From Symsagittifera roscoffensis (lineage: Eukaryota > Xenacoelomorpha > Acoela > Convolutidae): a DNA stretch of 64,000 nt. Position 1 is the stretch's first letter. Each line of letters starts with the position of its first letter. Under the pieces are notes generated by a model. That model worked only from the letters and a program-made list of their open reading frames with translations, did not search any database and was not told the origin of the DNA. Positions 10,568 through 23,067 of this stretch are shown in pieces. The stretch is taken from contig NC_087065.1 of NCBI RefSeq assembly GCF_963678635.1, forward strand, positions 746,001 to 810,000. The letters are read 5' to 3'. The position numbers were made by a program, and so were the translations under genes.

Positions 10568-12157
10568 TTGTTAAAAACCTCGTTTGGAAGTATGGTCCCG
10601 TTAAAAACTTCGATTAGAAGTAAGATCCCGTCAAAAATCTCGTTTGAAGTATGCTGCCGGTTGTTAAAAACCTCGTTCAGAACTAAAATCCCGTTAAAAA
10701 TCTTGTTTGAAGTATGCTGCCGGTTGTTAAAAACCTCATTTAGAAGTATGGTGCCTTGAAAAAACTAGCTTAGAAGTATGCTACCGTTCGTTAAAAACCT
10801 CGTTTAGAAGTATGATCCCGTCAAAAATCTCGTTTGAAGTATGCTGCCGGTTGTTAAAAACCTCGTTCAGAAGTAAGATCCCGTTAAAAATCTTGTTTGA
10901 AGTATGCTGCCGGTTGTTAAAAACCTCGTTTAGAAGTATGGTGCATTGAAAAAACTAGCTTAGAAGTATGCTACCGTTCGTTAAAAACCTCGTTTAGAAG
11001 TATGATCCCGTTAAAAATCTCGTTTAGAAGTATGCTGCCGGTTGTTAAAAACCTCGTTTAGAAGTATGGTGCATTGAAAAAACCAGCTTAGAAGTATGCT
11101 ACCGTTCGTTAAAAGCCTCGTTTAGAAGAAGGATCCCGTTAAAAATCTCGTTTAGAAGTATGCTGCCGGTTGTTAAAAACCTCGTTTGGAAGTATGATCC
11201 CGTTAAAAATCTCGTCTAGAAGTATGCTGCCGGTTGTTAAAAACCTCGTTTGGAAGTATGATCCCATTGAAAAAACTAGCTTAGAAGTATGCTACCGTTC
11301 GTTAAAAAAATCGTTTAGAAGTATGATCCCGTTAAAAATCTCGTTTAGAAGTATGCTGCCGGTTGTTAAAAACCTCGTTTGGAAGTATGGTCCCGTTAAA
11401 AACTTCGATTAGAAGTAAGATCCCGTCAAAAATCTCGTTTGAAGTATGCTGCCGGTTGTTAAAAACCTCGTTCAGAACTAAAATCCCGTTAAAAATCTTG
11501 TTTGAAGTATGCTGCCGGTTGTTAAAAACCTCGTTTAGAAGTATGGTGCCTTGAAAAAAATAGCTTAGAAGTATGCTACCATTCGTTAAAAACCTCGTTT
11601 AGAAGTATGATCCCGTCAAAAATCTCGTTTGAAGTATGCTGCCGGTTGTTAAAAACCTCGTTCAGAAGTAAGATCCCGTTAAAAATCTTGTTTGAAGTAT
11701 GCTGCCGGTTGTTAAAAACCTCGTTTAGAAGTATGGTGCATTGAAAAAACAAGCTTAGAAGTATGCTACCGTTCGTTAAAAACCTCGTTTAGAAGTATGA
11801 TCCCGTTAAAAATCTCGTTTAGAAGTATGCTGCCGGTTGTTAAAAACCTCGTTTAGAAGTATGGTGCATTGAAAAAACTAGCTTAGAAGTATGCTACCGT
11901 TCGTTAAAAGCCTCGTTTAGAAGTATGATCCCGTTAAAAATCTCGTTTAGAAGTATGCTGCCGGTTGTTAAAAACCTCGTTTGGAAGTATGATCCCGTTA
12001 AAAATCTCGTCTAGAAGTATGCTGCCGGTTGTTAAAAACCTCGTTTGGAAGTATGATCCCATTGAAAAAACTAGCTTAGAAGTATGCTACCGTTCGTTAA
12101 AAAACTCGTTTAGAAGTATGATCCAGTTAAAAATCTCGTTTAGAAGTATGCTGCCAG
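10568..12157 (+). repeat. 795-bp higher-order unit, two tandem copies
   Basis: The monomer order starting at 10,568 repeats from 11,363, and that starting at 11,170 repeats from 11,965, each a 795-bp shift. The copies are almost identical, much closer than neighbouring monomers are to each other. Confidence 0.8.
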
Positions 12158-12462
12158 TTGTTAAAAACCTCGTTTGGAAGTATGGTTCCGTGAAAAACTT
12201 CGTTTAGAAGTAAGATCCTGTCAAAAATCTCGTTTGAAGCATGCTGCCGGTTGTTAAAAACCTCGTTTAGAAGTAAGATCCCGTTAAAAATCTTGTTTGA
12301 AGTATGCCACCGGTTGTTAAAAACCTCGTTTAGAAGTATGGTCCCATTGAAAAAACTAGATTAGAAGTATGCTACCGTTCGTTAAAAACTTCGTTTAGAA
12401 GTAAGATCCCGTCAAAAATCTCGTTTGAAGTATGCTGCCGGTTGTTAAAAACCTCGTTCAGA

Positions 12463-12590
12463 AGTAAAATCCCGTTAAAAATTTTGTTTGAAGTATGCTG
12501 CCGGTTGTTAAAAACCTCGTTTAGATTTCTAAACGAGGTTTGTAACAACCGGCAGCATACTTCAAACAAGATTTTTAACGGGATTTTACT
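12463..12590. repeat. Local inversion inside the array (63-bp arm hairpin)
   Basis: Left arm 12,463-12,525 and right arm 12,528-12,590 are reverse complements with two mismatches, separated by 2 bp. This is the only place where I saw the monomer turn round. It explains the minus-strand frame at 12,372-12,569. Confidence 0.92.
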
Positions 12591-15500
12591 TTAAAAACTA
12601 TATTAGAAGTATGCTACCGTTCGTTAAAAACTTCGTTTAGAAGTAAGATCCCGTCAAAAATCTCGTTTGAACCATGCTGCCGGTTGTTAAAAACCTCGTT
12701 CAGAAGTAAAATCCCGTTAAAAATCTTGTTTGAAGTATGCTGCCGGTTGTTAAAAACCTCGTTCAGAAGTAAGATCCCGTTGAAAATCTTGTTTGAATTA
12801 TGCTGCCGGTTGTTAAAAACCTCGTTTAGAAGTATGGTGCCTTGAAAAAACTAGCTTAGAAGTATGCTACCGTTCGTTAAAAACCTCGTTTAGAAGTATG
12901 ATCCCGTCAAAAATCTCGTTTGAAGTATGCTGCCGGTTGTTAAAAACCTCGTTCAGAAGTAAGATCCCGTTGAAAATCTTGTTTGAAGTATGCTGCCGGT
13001 TGTTAAAAACCTCGTTTAGAAGTATGGTGCATTGAAAAAACTAGCTTAGAAGTATGCTACCGTTCGTTAAAAACCTCGTTTAGAAGTATGATCCCGTTAA
13101 AAATCTCGTTTAGAAGTATGCTGCCGGTTGTTAAAAACCTCGTTTAGAAGTATGGTGCATTGAAAAAACTAGCTTAGAAGTATGCTACCGTTCGTTAAAA
13201 ACCTCGTTTAGAAGTATGATCCCGTTAAAAATCTCGTTTAGAAGTATGCTGCCGGTTGTTAAAAACCTCGTTTGGAAGTATGATCCCGTTAAAAATCTCG
13301 TCTAGAAGTATGCTGCCGGTTGTTAAAAACCTCGTTTGGAAGTATGATCCCATTGAAAAAACTAGCTTAGAAGTATGCTACCGTTCGTTAAAAAACTCGT
13401 TTAGAAGTATGATCCAGTTAAAAATCTCGTTTAGAAGTATGCTGCCGGTTGTTAAAAACCTCGTTTGGAAGTATGTTCCCGTGAAAAACTTCGTTTAGAA
13501 GTAAGATCCTGTCAAAAATCTCGTTTGAAGCATGCTGCCGGTTGTTAAAAACCTCGTTTAGAAGTAAGATCCCGTTAAAAATCTTGTTTGAAGTATGCCA
13601 CCGGTTGTTAAAAACCTCGTTTAGAAGTATGGTCCCATTGAAAAAACTAGATTAGAAGTATGCTACCGTTCGTTAAAAACTTCGTTTAGAAGTAAGATCC
13701 CGTCAAAAATCTCGTTTGAAGTATGCTGCCGGTTGTTAAAAACCTCGTTCAGAAGTAAGATCCCGTGGAAAATCTTGTTTGAAGTATGCTGCCGGTTGTT
13801 AAAAACCTCGTTTAGAAGTATGGTGCCTTGAAAAAACTAGCTTAGAAGTATGCTACCGTTCGTTAAAAACCTCGTTTAGAAGTATGATCCCGTCAAAAAT
13901 CTCGTTTGAAGTATGCTGCCGGTTGTTAAAAACCTCGTTCAGAAGTAAGATCCCGTTGAAAATCTTGTTTGAAGTATGCTGCCGGTTGTTAAAAACCTCG
14001 TTTAGAAGTATGGTGCATTGAAAAAACTAGCTTAGAAGTATGCTACCGTTCGTTAAAAACCTCGTTTAGAAGTATGATCCCGTTAAAAATCTGGTTTAGA
14101 AGTTTGCTGCCGGTTGTTAAAAACCTCGTTTAGAAGTAAGATCCCGTTAAAAATCTTTTTTGAAGTATGCTGCCGGTTGTTAAAAACCTCGTTTAGAAGT
14201 ATGGTCCCATTAAAAAAAGTAGCTTAGAAGTATGCTACCGTTCGTTAAAAACTTCGTTTAGAAGTAAGATCCCGTCAAAAATCTCGTTTGAAGTATGCTG
14301 CCGGTTGTTAAAAACCTCGTTCAGAAGTAAGATCCCGTGGAAAATCTTGTTTGAAGTATGCTGCCGGTTGTTAAAAACCTCGTTTAGAAGTATGGTGCCT
14401 TGAAAAAACTAGCTTAGAAGTATGCTACCGTTCGTTAAAAACCTCGTTTAGAAGTATGATCCCGTCAAAAATCTCGTTTGAAGTATGCTGCCGGTTGTTA
14501 AAAACCTCGTTCAGAAGTAAGATCCCGTTGAAAATCTTGTTTGAAGTATGCTGCCGGTTGTTAAAAACCTCGTTTAGAAGTATGGTGCATTGAAAAAACT
14601 AGCTTAGAAGTATGCTACCGTTCGTTAAAAACCTCGTTTAGAAGTATGATCCCGTTAAAAATCTGGTTTAGAAGTTTGCTGCCGGTTGTTAAAAACCTCG
14701 TTTAGAAGTAAGATCCCGTTAAAAATCTTTTTTGAAGTATGCTGCCGGTTGTTAAAAACCTCGTTTAGAAGTATGGTCCCATTAAAAAAAGTAGCTTAGA
14801 AGTATGCTACCGTTCGTTAAAAACCTCGTTTAGAAGTATGATCCCGTTAAAAATCTGGTTTAGAAGTTTGCTGCCGGTTGTTAAAAACCTCGTTTAGAAG
14901 TAAGATCCCGTTAAAAATCTTGTTTGAAGTATGCCACCGGTTGTTAAAAACCTCGTTTAGAAGTATGGTCCCATTGAAAAAACTAGATTAGAAGTATGCT
15001 ACCGTTCGTTAAAAACTTCGTTTAGAAGTAAGATCCCGTCAAAAATCTCGTTTGAAGTATGCTGCCGGTTGTTAAAAACCTCGTTCAGAAGTAAGATCCC
15101 GTGGAAAATCTTGTTTGAAGTATGCTGCCGGTTGTTAAAAACCTCGTTTAGAAGTATGGTGCCTTGAAAAAACTAGCTTAGAAGTATGCTACCGTTCGTT
15201 AAAAACCTCGTTTAGAAGTATGATCCCGTCAAAAATCTCGTTTGAAGTATGCTGCCGGTTGTTAAAAACCTCGTTCAGAAGTAAGATCCCGTTGAAAATC
15301 TTGTTTGAAGTATGCTGCCGGTTGTTAAAAACCTCGTTTAGAAGTATGGTGCATTGAAAAAACTAGCTTAGAAGTATGCTACCGTTCGTTAAAAACCTCG
15401 TTTAGAAGTATGATCCCGTTAAAAATCTCGTTTAGAAGTATGCTGCCGGTTGTTAAAAACCTCGTTTAGAAGTATGGTGCATTGAAAAAACTAGCTTAGA

Positions 15501-18500
15501 AGTATGCTACCGTTCGTTAAAAACCTCGTTTAGAAGTATGATCCCGTTAAAAATCTCGTTTAGAAGTATGCTGCCGGTTGTTAAAAACCTCGTTTGGAAG
15601 TATGATCCCGTCAAAAATCTCGTTTGAAGTATGATGCCGGTTGTTAAAAACCTCGTTCAGAAGTAAGATCCCGTTGAAAATCTTGTTTGAAGTATGATGC
15701 CGGTTGTTAAAAACCTCGTTCAGAAGTAAAATCCCGTTAAAAATCTTGTTTGAAGTATGCTGCCGGTTGTTAAAAACCTCGTTCAAAAGTAAGATCCCGT
15801 TGAAAATCTTGTTTGAAGTATGCTGCCGGTTGTTAAAAACCTCGTTTGGATGTATGATCCCATTGAAAAAACTAGCTTAGAAGTATGCTACCGTTCGTTA
15901 AAAAACTCGTTTAGAAGTATGATCCAGTTAAAAATCTCGTTTAGAAGTATGCTGCCGGTTGTTAGAAACCTCGTTTGGAAGTATGATCCCGTTAAAAATC
16001 TCGTCTAGAAGTATGCTGCCGGTTGTTAAAAACCTCGTTTGGAAGTATGATCCCATTGAAAAAACTAGCTTAGAAGTATGCTACCGTTCGTTAAAAAACT
16101 CGTTTAGAAGTATGATCCAGTTAAAAATCTCGTTTAGAAGTATGCTGCCAGTTGTTAAAAACCTTGTTTGGAAGTATGGTCCCGTGAAAAACTTCGTTTA
16201 GAAGTAAGATCCTGTCAAAAATCTCGTTTGAAGCATGCTGCCGGTTGTTAAAAACCTCGTTTAGAAGTAAGATCCCGTTAAAAATCTTGTTTGAAGTATG
16301 CCACCGGTTGTTAAAAACCTCGTTTAGAAGTATGGTCCCATTGAAAAAACTAGATTAGAAGTATGCTACCGTTCGTTAAAAACTTCGTTTAGAAGTAAGA
16401 TCCCGTCAAAAATCTCGTTTGAAGTATGCTGCCGGTTGTTAAAAACCTCGTTTAGAAGTATGGTCCCGTTAAAAATCTTGTTTAGAAGTATGATTCCGTT
16501 AAAAATCTCGTTTAGAAGTTTGCTGCCGGTTGTTAAAAACCTCGTTTAGAAGTATGGTCCCGTTAAAAACTTCGTTTAGAAGTAAGATCCCGTCAAAAAT
16601 CTTGTTTGAAGTAAGCTGCCGGTTGTTAAAAACCTCGTTTAGAAGTAAGATCCCGTTAAAAATCTTATTTGAAGTATGCTGCCGGTTGTTAAAAACCTCG
16701 TTTAGAAGTATGGTCCCATTGAAAAAACTAGCTTAGAAGTATGCTACCGGTCGTTAAAAAAATCGTTTAGAAGTATGATCCCGTTAAAAATCTCGTTTAG
16801 AAGTATGCTGCCGGTTGTTAAAAATCTCGTTTGGAAGTATGGTCCCGTTAAAAACTTCGTTTAGAAGTAAGATCCCGTAAAAAATCTCGTTTGAAGTATG
16901 CTGCGTGTTGTTAAAAACCTCGTTTAGAAGTAAGATCCCGTTAAAAATCTTATTTGAAGTATGCTGCCGGTTGTTAAAAACCTCGTTTAGAAGTATGGTC
17001 CCATTGAAAAAATTAGCTTAGAAGTATGCTACCGGTCGTTAAAAAAATCGTTTAGAAGTATGATCCCGTTAAAAATCTCGTTTAGAAGTATGCTGCCGGT
17101 TGTTAAAAACCTCGTTTGGAAGTATGGTGCCGTTAAAAACTTCGTTTAGAAGTAAGATCCCGTAAAAAATCTCGTTTGAAGTATGCTGCGTGTTGTTAAA
17201 AACCTCGTTTAGAAGTAAGATCCCGTTAAAAATCTTGTTTGAAGTATGCTGCCGGTTGTTAAAAACCTCATTTAGAAGTATGGTCCCGTTAAAAACTTCG
17301 TTTAGAAGTAAGATCCCGTAAAAAATCTCGTTTGAAGTATGCTGCGTGTTGTTAAAAACCTCGTTTAGAAGTAAGATCCCGTTAAAAATCTTATTTGAAG
17401 TATGCTGCCGGTTGTTAAAAACCTCGTTTAGAAGTATGGTCCCATTGAAAAAACTAGCTTAGAAGTATGCTACCGGTCGTTAAAAAAATCGTTTAGAAGT
17501 ATGATCCCGTTAAAAATCTCGTTTAGAAGTATGCTGCCGGTTGTTAAAAACCTCGTTTGGAAGTATGGTGCCGTTAAAAACTTCGTTTAGACGTAAGATC
17601 CCGTAAAAAATCTCGTTTGAAGTATGCTGCGTGTTGTTAAAAACCTCGTTTAGAAGTAAGATCCCGTTAAAAATCTTGTTTGAAGTATGCTGCCGGTTGT
17701 TAAAAACCTCGTTTGGAAGTATGGTCCCGTTAAAAACTTCGTTTAGAAGTAAGATCCCGTAAAAAACCTCGTTTGAAGTATGCTGCGTGTTGTTAAAAAC
17801 CTCGTTTAGAAGTAAGATCCCGTTAAAAATCTTATTTGAAATATGCTGCCGGTTGTTAAAAACCTCGTTTAGAAGTATGGTCCCATTGAAAAATTTAGCT
17901 TAGAAGTATGCTACCGTTCGTTAAAAACCTCGTTTAGAAGTAAGATCCCGTTAAAAATCTCGTTTAGAAGTATGCTGCCGGTTGTTAAAAACCTCGTTTG
18001 GAAGTATGGTCCCGTGAAAAACTTCGTTTAGAAGTAATATCCTGTCAAAAATCTCGTTTGAAGTATGCTGCCGGTTGTTAAAAACCTCGTTTAGAAGTAA
18101 GATCCCGTTAAAAATCTTGTTTGAAGTATGCCACCGGTTGTTAAAAACCTCGTTTAGAAGTAAGATCCCGTTAAAAATCTTGTTTGAAGTATGCTACCGG
18201 TCGTTAAAAAAATCGTTTAGAAGTATGATCCCGTTAAAAATCTCGTTTAGAAGTATGCTGCCGGTTGTTAAAAACCTCGTTTGGAAGTATGGTCCCGTTA
18301 AAAACTTCGTTTAGAAGTAAGATCCCGTAAAAAATCTCGTTTGAAGTATGCTGCGTGTTGTTAAAAACCTCGTTTAGAAGTAAGATCCCGTTAAAAATCT
18401 TATTTGAAGTATGCTGCCGGTTGTTAAAAACCTCGTTTAGAAGTATGGTCCCATTGAAAAAACTAGCTTAGAAGTATGCTACCGGTCGTTAAAAAAATCG

Positions 18501-21500
18501 TTTAGAAGTATGATCCCGTTAAAACGTTAAAAATCTCGTTTAGAAGTATGCTGCCGGTTGTTAAAAACCTCGTTTGGAAGTATGGTCCCGTTAAAAACTT
18601 CGTTTAGAAGTAAGATCCCGTAAAAAATCTCGTTTGAAGTATGCTGCGTGTTGTTAAAAACCTCGTTTAGAAGTAAGATCCCGTTAAAAATCTTGTTTGA
18701 AGTATGCTGCCGGTTGTTAAAAACCTCATTTAGAAGTATGGTGCATTGAAAAATTTAGCTTAGAAGTATGCTACCGTTCGTTAAAAACCTCGTTTAGAAG
18801 TAAGATCCCGTTAAAAATCTCGTTTAGAAGTATGCTGCCGGTTGTTAAAAACCTCGTTTGGAAGTATGGTCCCATTGAAAAAACTAGCTTAGAAGTATGC
18901 TACCGTTCGTTAAAAAACTCGTTTAGAAGTATGATCCAGTTAAAAATCTCGTTTAGAAGTATGCTGCCGGTTGTTAAAAACCTCGTTTGGAAGTATGGTC
19001 CCGTGAAAAACTTCGTTTAGAAGTAATATCCTGGCAAAAATCTCGTTTGAAGTATGCTGCCGGTTGTTAAAAACCTCGTTTAGAACTAAGATCCCGTTAA
19101 AAATCTTGTTTGAAGTATGCCACCGGTTGTTAAAAACCTCGTTTAGAAGTATGGTCCCATTGAAAAAACTAGATTAGAAGTATGCTACCGTTCGTTAAAA
19201 ACTTCGTTTAGAAGTAAGATCCCGTCAAAAATCTCGTTTGAAGTATGCTGCCGGTTGTTAAAAACCTCGTTTAGAAGTATGATCCCGTTAAAAATCTTGT
19301 TTGAAGTATGCTGCCGGTTGTTAAAAACCTCGTTTAGAAGTATGGTCCCATTGAAAAAACTCGTTTAGAAGTATGATCCCGTTAAAAATCTCGTTTAGAA
19401 GTACGCTGCCAGTTGTTAAAAACCTCGTTTGGAAGTGTGGTCCCGTTAAAAACTTCGTTTGGAATTAAGATCCAGTCAAAAATCTCGTTTGAAGTATGCT
19501 GCCGGTTGTTAAAAACCTCGTTTAGAAGTAAGATCCCGTTAAAAATCTTGTTTGAAGTATGCTGCCGGTTGTTAAAAACCTCGTTTAGAAGTATGGTCCC
19601 ATTGAAAAAACTAGCTTAGAAGTATGCTACCGATCGTTATAAACCTCGTTTAGAAGTATGATCCCGTTGAAAATCTCGTTTAGAAGTATGCAGCCGGTTG
19701 TTAAAAATCTCGTTTGGAAGTATGATCCCGTTAAAAAACTCGTTTAGAAGTGTGCTGCCGGTTGTTAAAAACCTCATTTGGTATTATGGTCCCATTGAAA
19801 AAACTAGCTTAGAAGTATATTACCGTTCGTTAAAAATCTCGTTTAGAAGTATGATCCCGTTAAAAATCTCATTTAGAAGTATGCTACCGGTTGTTAAAAA
19901 CCTCGTTTGGAAGTAAGATCCCGTTAAAAATCTCGTCTAGAAGTATGCTGCCGGTTGCTAAAACCTCGTTTTGAAGTATGATCCCATTGAAAAAACTAGC
20001 TTAGAAGTATGCTACCGTTCGTTAAAAAACTCGTTTAGAAGTATGATCCAGTTAAAAATCTCGTTTAGAAGTATGCTACCAGTTGTTAAAAACCTCGTTT
20101 GGAAGTATGGTCCCGTGAAAAACTTCGTTTAGAAGTAAGATCCTGTCAAAAATCTCGTTTGAAGTATGCTGCCGTTTGTTAAAAACCTCGTTTAGAAGTA
20201 AGATCCCGTTAAAAATCTTGTTTGAAGTATGCCACCGGTTGTTAAAAACCTCGTTTAGAAGTATGGTCCATTGAAAAAACTAGCTTAAAAGTATGCTACC
20301 GTTCGTTAAAAAACACGTTTAGAAGTATGATCCCGTCAAAAATCTCGTTTGAAGTATGCTGCCGGTTGTTAAAAACCTCGTTTAGAAGTATGATCCCGTT
20401 AAAAATCTTGTTTGAAGTATGCTGCCGGTTGTTAAAAACCTCGTTTAGAAGTATGGTCCCATTGAAAAAACTAGCTTAGAAGTATGCTACCGTTCGTTAA
20501 AAAACTCGTTTAGAAGTATGATCCCGTTAAAAATCTCGTTTAGAAGTACGCTGCCAGTTGTTAAAAACCTCGTTTGGAAGTGTGGTCCCGTTAAAAACTT
20601 CGTTTGGAAGTAAGATCCAGTCAAAAATCTCGTTTGAAGTATGCTGCCGGTTGTTAAAAACCTCGTTTAGAAGTAAGATCCCGTTAAAAATCTTGTTTGA
20701 AGTATGCTGCCGGTTGTTAAAAACCTCGTTTAGAAGTTTGGTCCCATTGAAAAAACTAGCTTAGAAGTATGCTACCGATCGTTAAAAACCTCGTTTAGAA
20801 ATATGATCCCGTTAAAAATCTCGTTTAGAAGTATGCAGCCGGTTGTTAAAAATCTCGTTTGGAAGTATGATCCCGTTAAAAATCTCGTTTAGAAGTATGC
20901 TGCCGGTTGTTAAAAACCTCGTTTGGAAGTATGGTCCCATTGAAAAAACTAGCTTAGAAGTATGCTACCGTTCATTAAAAACCTCGTTTTGAAGTATGAT
21001 CCCGTTAAAAAACTCGTTTAGAAGTGTGCTGCCGGTTGTTAAAAACCTCGTTTTGAATTATGGTCCCATTGAAAAAATTAGCTTAGAAGTATATTACCGT
21101 TCGTTAAAAATCTCGTTTAGAAGTATGATCCCGTTAAAAATCTCGTTTAGAAGTATGCTACCGGTTGTTAAAAACCTCGTTTGGAAGTAAGATCCCGTTA
21201 AAAATCTTGTTTGAATTATGCTGCCGGTTGTTAAAAAACCTCGTTTAGAAGTATGGTCCCATTGAAAAAACTAGCTTAGAAGTATGCTACCGTTCGTTAA
21301 AAACCTCGTTTAGAAGTATGATCCCGTTAAAAATCTCGTTTAGAAGTATGCTGCCGGTTGTTAAAAATCTGATTTGGAAGTATGGTCCCGTTAAAAACTT
21401 CGTTTAGAAGTAAGATCCCGTCAAAAATCTCGTTTGAAGTATGCTGCCGGTTGTTAAAAACCTCGTTTAGAAGTAAGATCCCGTTAAAAATCTTGTTTGA

Positions 21501-21642
21501 AGTATGCTGCCGGTTGTTAAAAACCTCGTTTAGAAGTATGGTCCCCTTGAAAAAACTAGCTTAGAGGTATGCTACCGTTCGTTAAAAACCTCATTTAGAA
21601 GTATGGTCCCGTTAAAAATCTCGTTTAGAAGTATGCTGCCAT

Positions 21643-23067
21643 TTGTTAAAAACCTCGTTTGGAAGTATCATCCCGTTAAAAACTTCGTTTAGAAGTAAGA
21701 TCCCGTCAAAAATCTCATTTGAAGTATGCTGCCGTTTGTTAAAAACCTCGTTTAGAAGTAAGATCCCGTTAAAAATCTTGTTTGAAGTATGCTGCCGGTT
21801 GTTGAAAACCTCGTTTAGAAGTATGGCTCCATTGAAAAAACTAGCTTAGAAGTATGCTACCGTTCGTTAAAAACCTCATTTAGAATTATGATCCCGTTAA
21901 AAATCTCGTTTAGAAGTATGCTGCCAGTTGTTAAAAACCTCGTTTGGAAGTATCATCCCGTTAAAAACTTCGTTTAGAAGTAAGATCCCGTCAAAAACCT
22001 CATTTGAAGTATGCTGCCGTTTGTTAAAAACCTCGTTTAGAAGTAAGATCCCGTTAAAAATCTTGTCTGAAGTATGCTGCCTGTTGTTGAAAACCTCGTT
22101 TAGAAGTATGGTCCCATTGAAAAAACTAGCTTAGAAGTATGCTACCGTTCGTTAAAAACCTCGTTTAGAAGTATGATCCCGTTAAAAATCTCGTTTAGAA
22201 GTATGCTGCCGGTTGTTAAAAATCTCGTTTGGAAGTATGGTCCCGTTAAAAACTTCGTTTAGAAGTAAGATCCCGTCAAAAATCTCGTTTGAAGTATGCT
22301 GCCGGTTGTTAAAAACCTCGTTTAGAAGTTAGATCCCGTTAAAAATCTTGTTTGAAGTATGCTGCCGGTTGTTAAAAACCTCGTTTAGAAGTATGGTCCC
22401 CTTGAAAAAACTAGCTTAGAGGTATGCTACCGTTCGTTAAAAACCTCGTTTAGAAGTATGATCCCGTTAAAAATCTCGTTTATAAGTATGCTGCCAGTTG
22501 TTAAAAACCTCGTTTGGAAGTATCATCCCGTTAAAAACTTCGTTTAGAAGTAAGATCCCGTCAAAAATCTCATTTGAAGTATGCTGCCGTTTGTTAAAAA
22601 CCTCGTTTAGAAGTAAGATCCCGTTAAAAATCTTGTTTGAAAGATGCTGCCGGTTGTTGAAAACCTCGTTTAGAAGTGTGGTCCCATTGAAAAAACTAGC
22701 TTAGAAGTATGCTACCGTTCGTTAAAAACCTCGTTTAGAAGTATGATCCCGTTAAAAATCTCGTTTAGAAGTATGCTGCCGGTTGTTTAAAACCTCGTTT
22801 GGAAGTACGATCCCGTTAAAAATATCGTTTAGAAGTAAGATCCCGTCAAAAATCTCATTTGAAGTATGCTGCCGTTTGTTAAAAACCTCGTTTAGAAGTA
22901 AGATCCCGTTAAAAATCTTGTTTGAAAGATGCTGCCGGTTGTTGAAAACCTCGTTTAGAAGTATGGTCCCATTGAAAAAACTAGCTTAGAAGTATGCTAC
23001 CGTTCGTTAAAAACCTCGTTTAGAAGTATGATCCCGTTAAAAATCTCGTTTACAAGTATGCTGCCGG
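21643..23067 (+). repeat. 285-bp higher-order repeat block (nine monomers)
   Basis: Units start at 21,643, 21,928, 22,213, 22,498 and 22,783. Counting monomers in the first unit gives lengths 33, 30, 29, 34, 30, 33, 31, 34 and 31, which sum to 285. Each unit contains one TTGAAAAAACTAGC variant in the same place. Confidence 0.85.
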
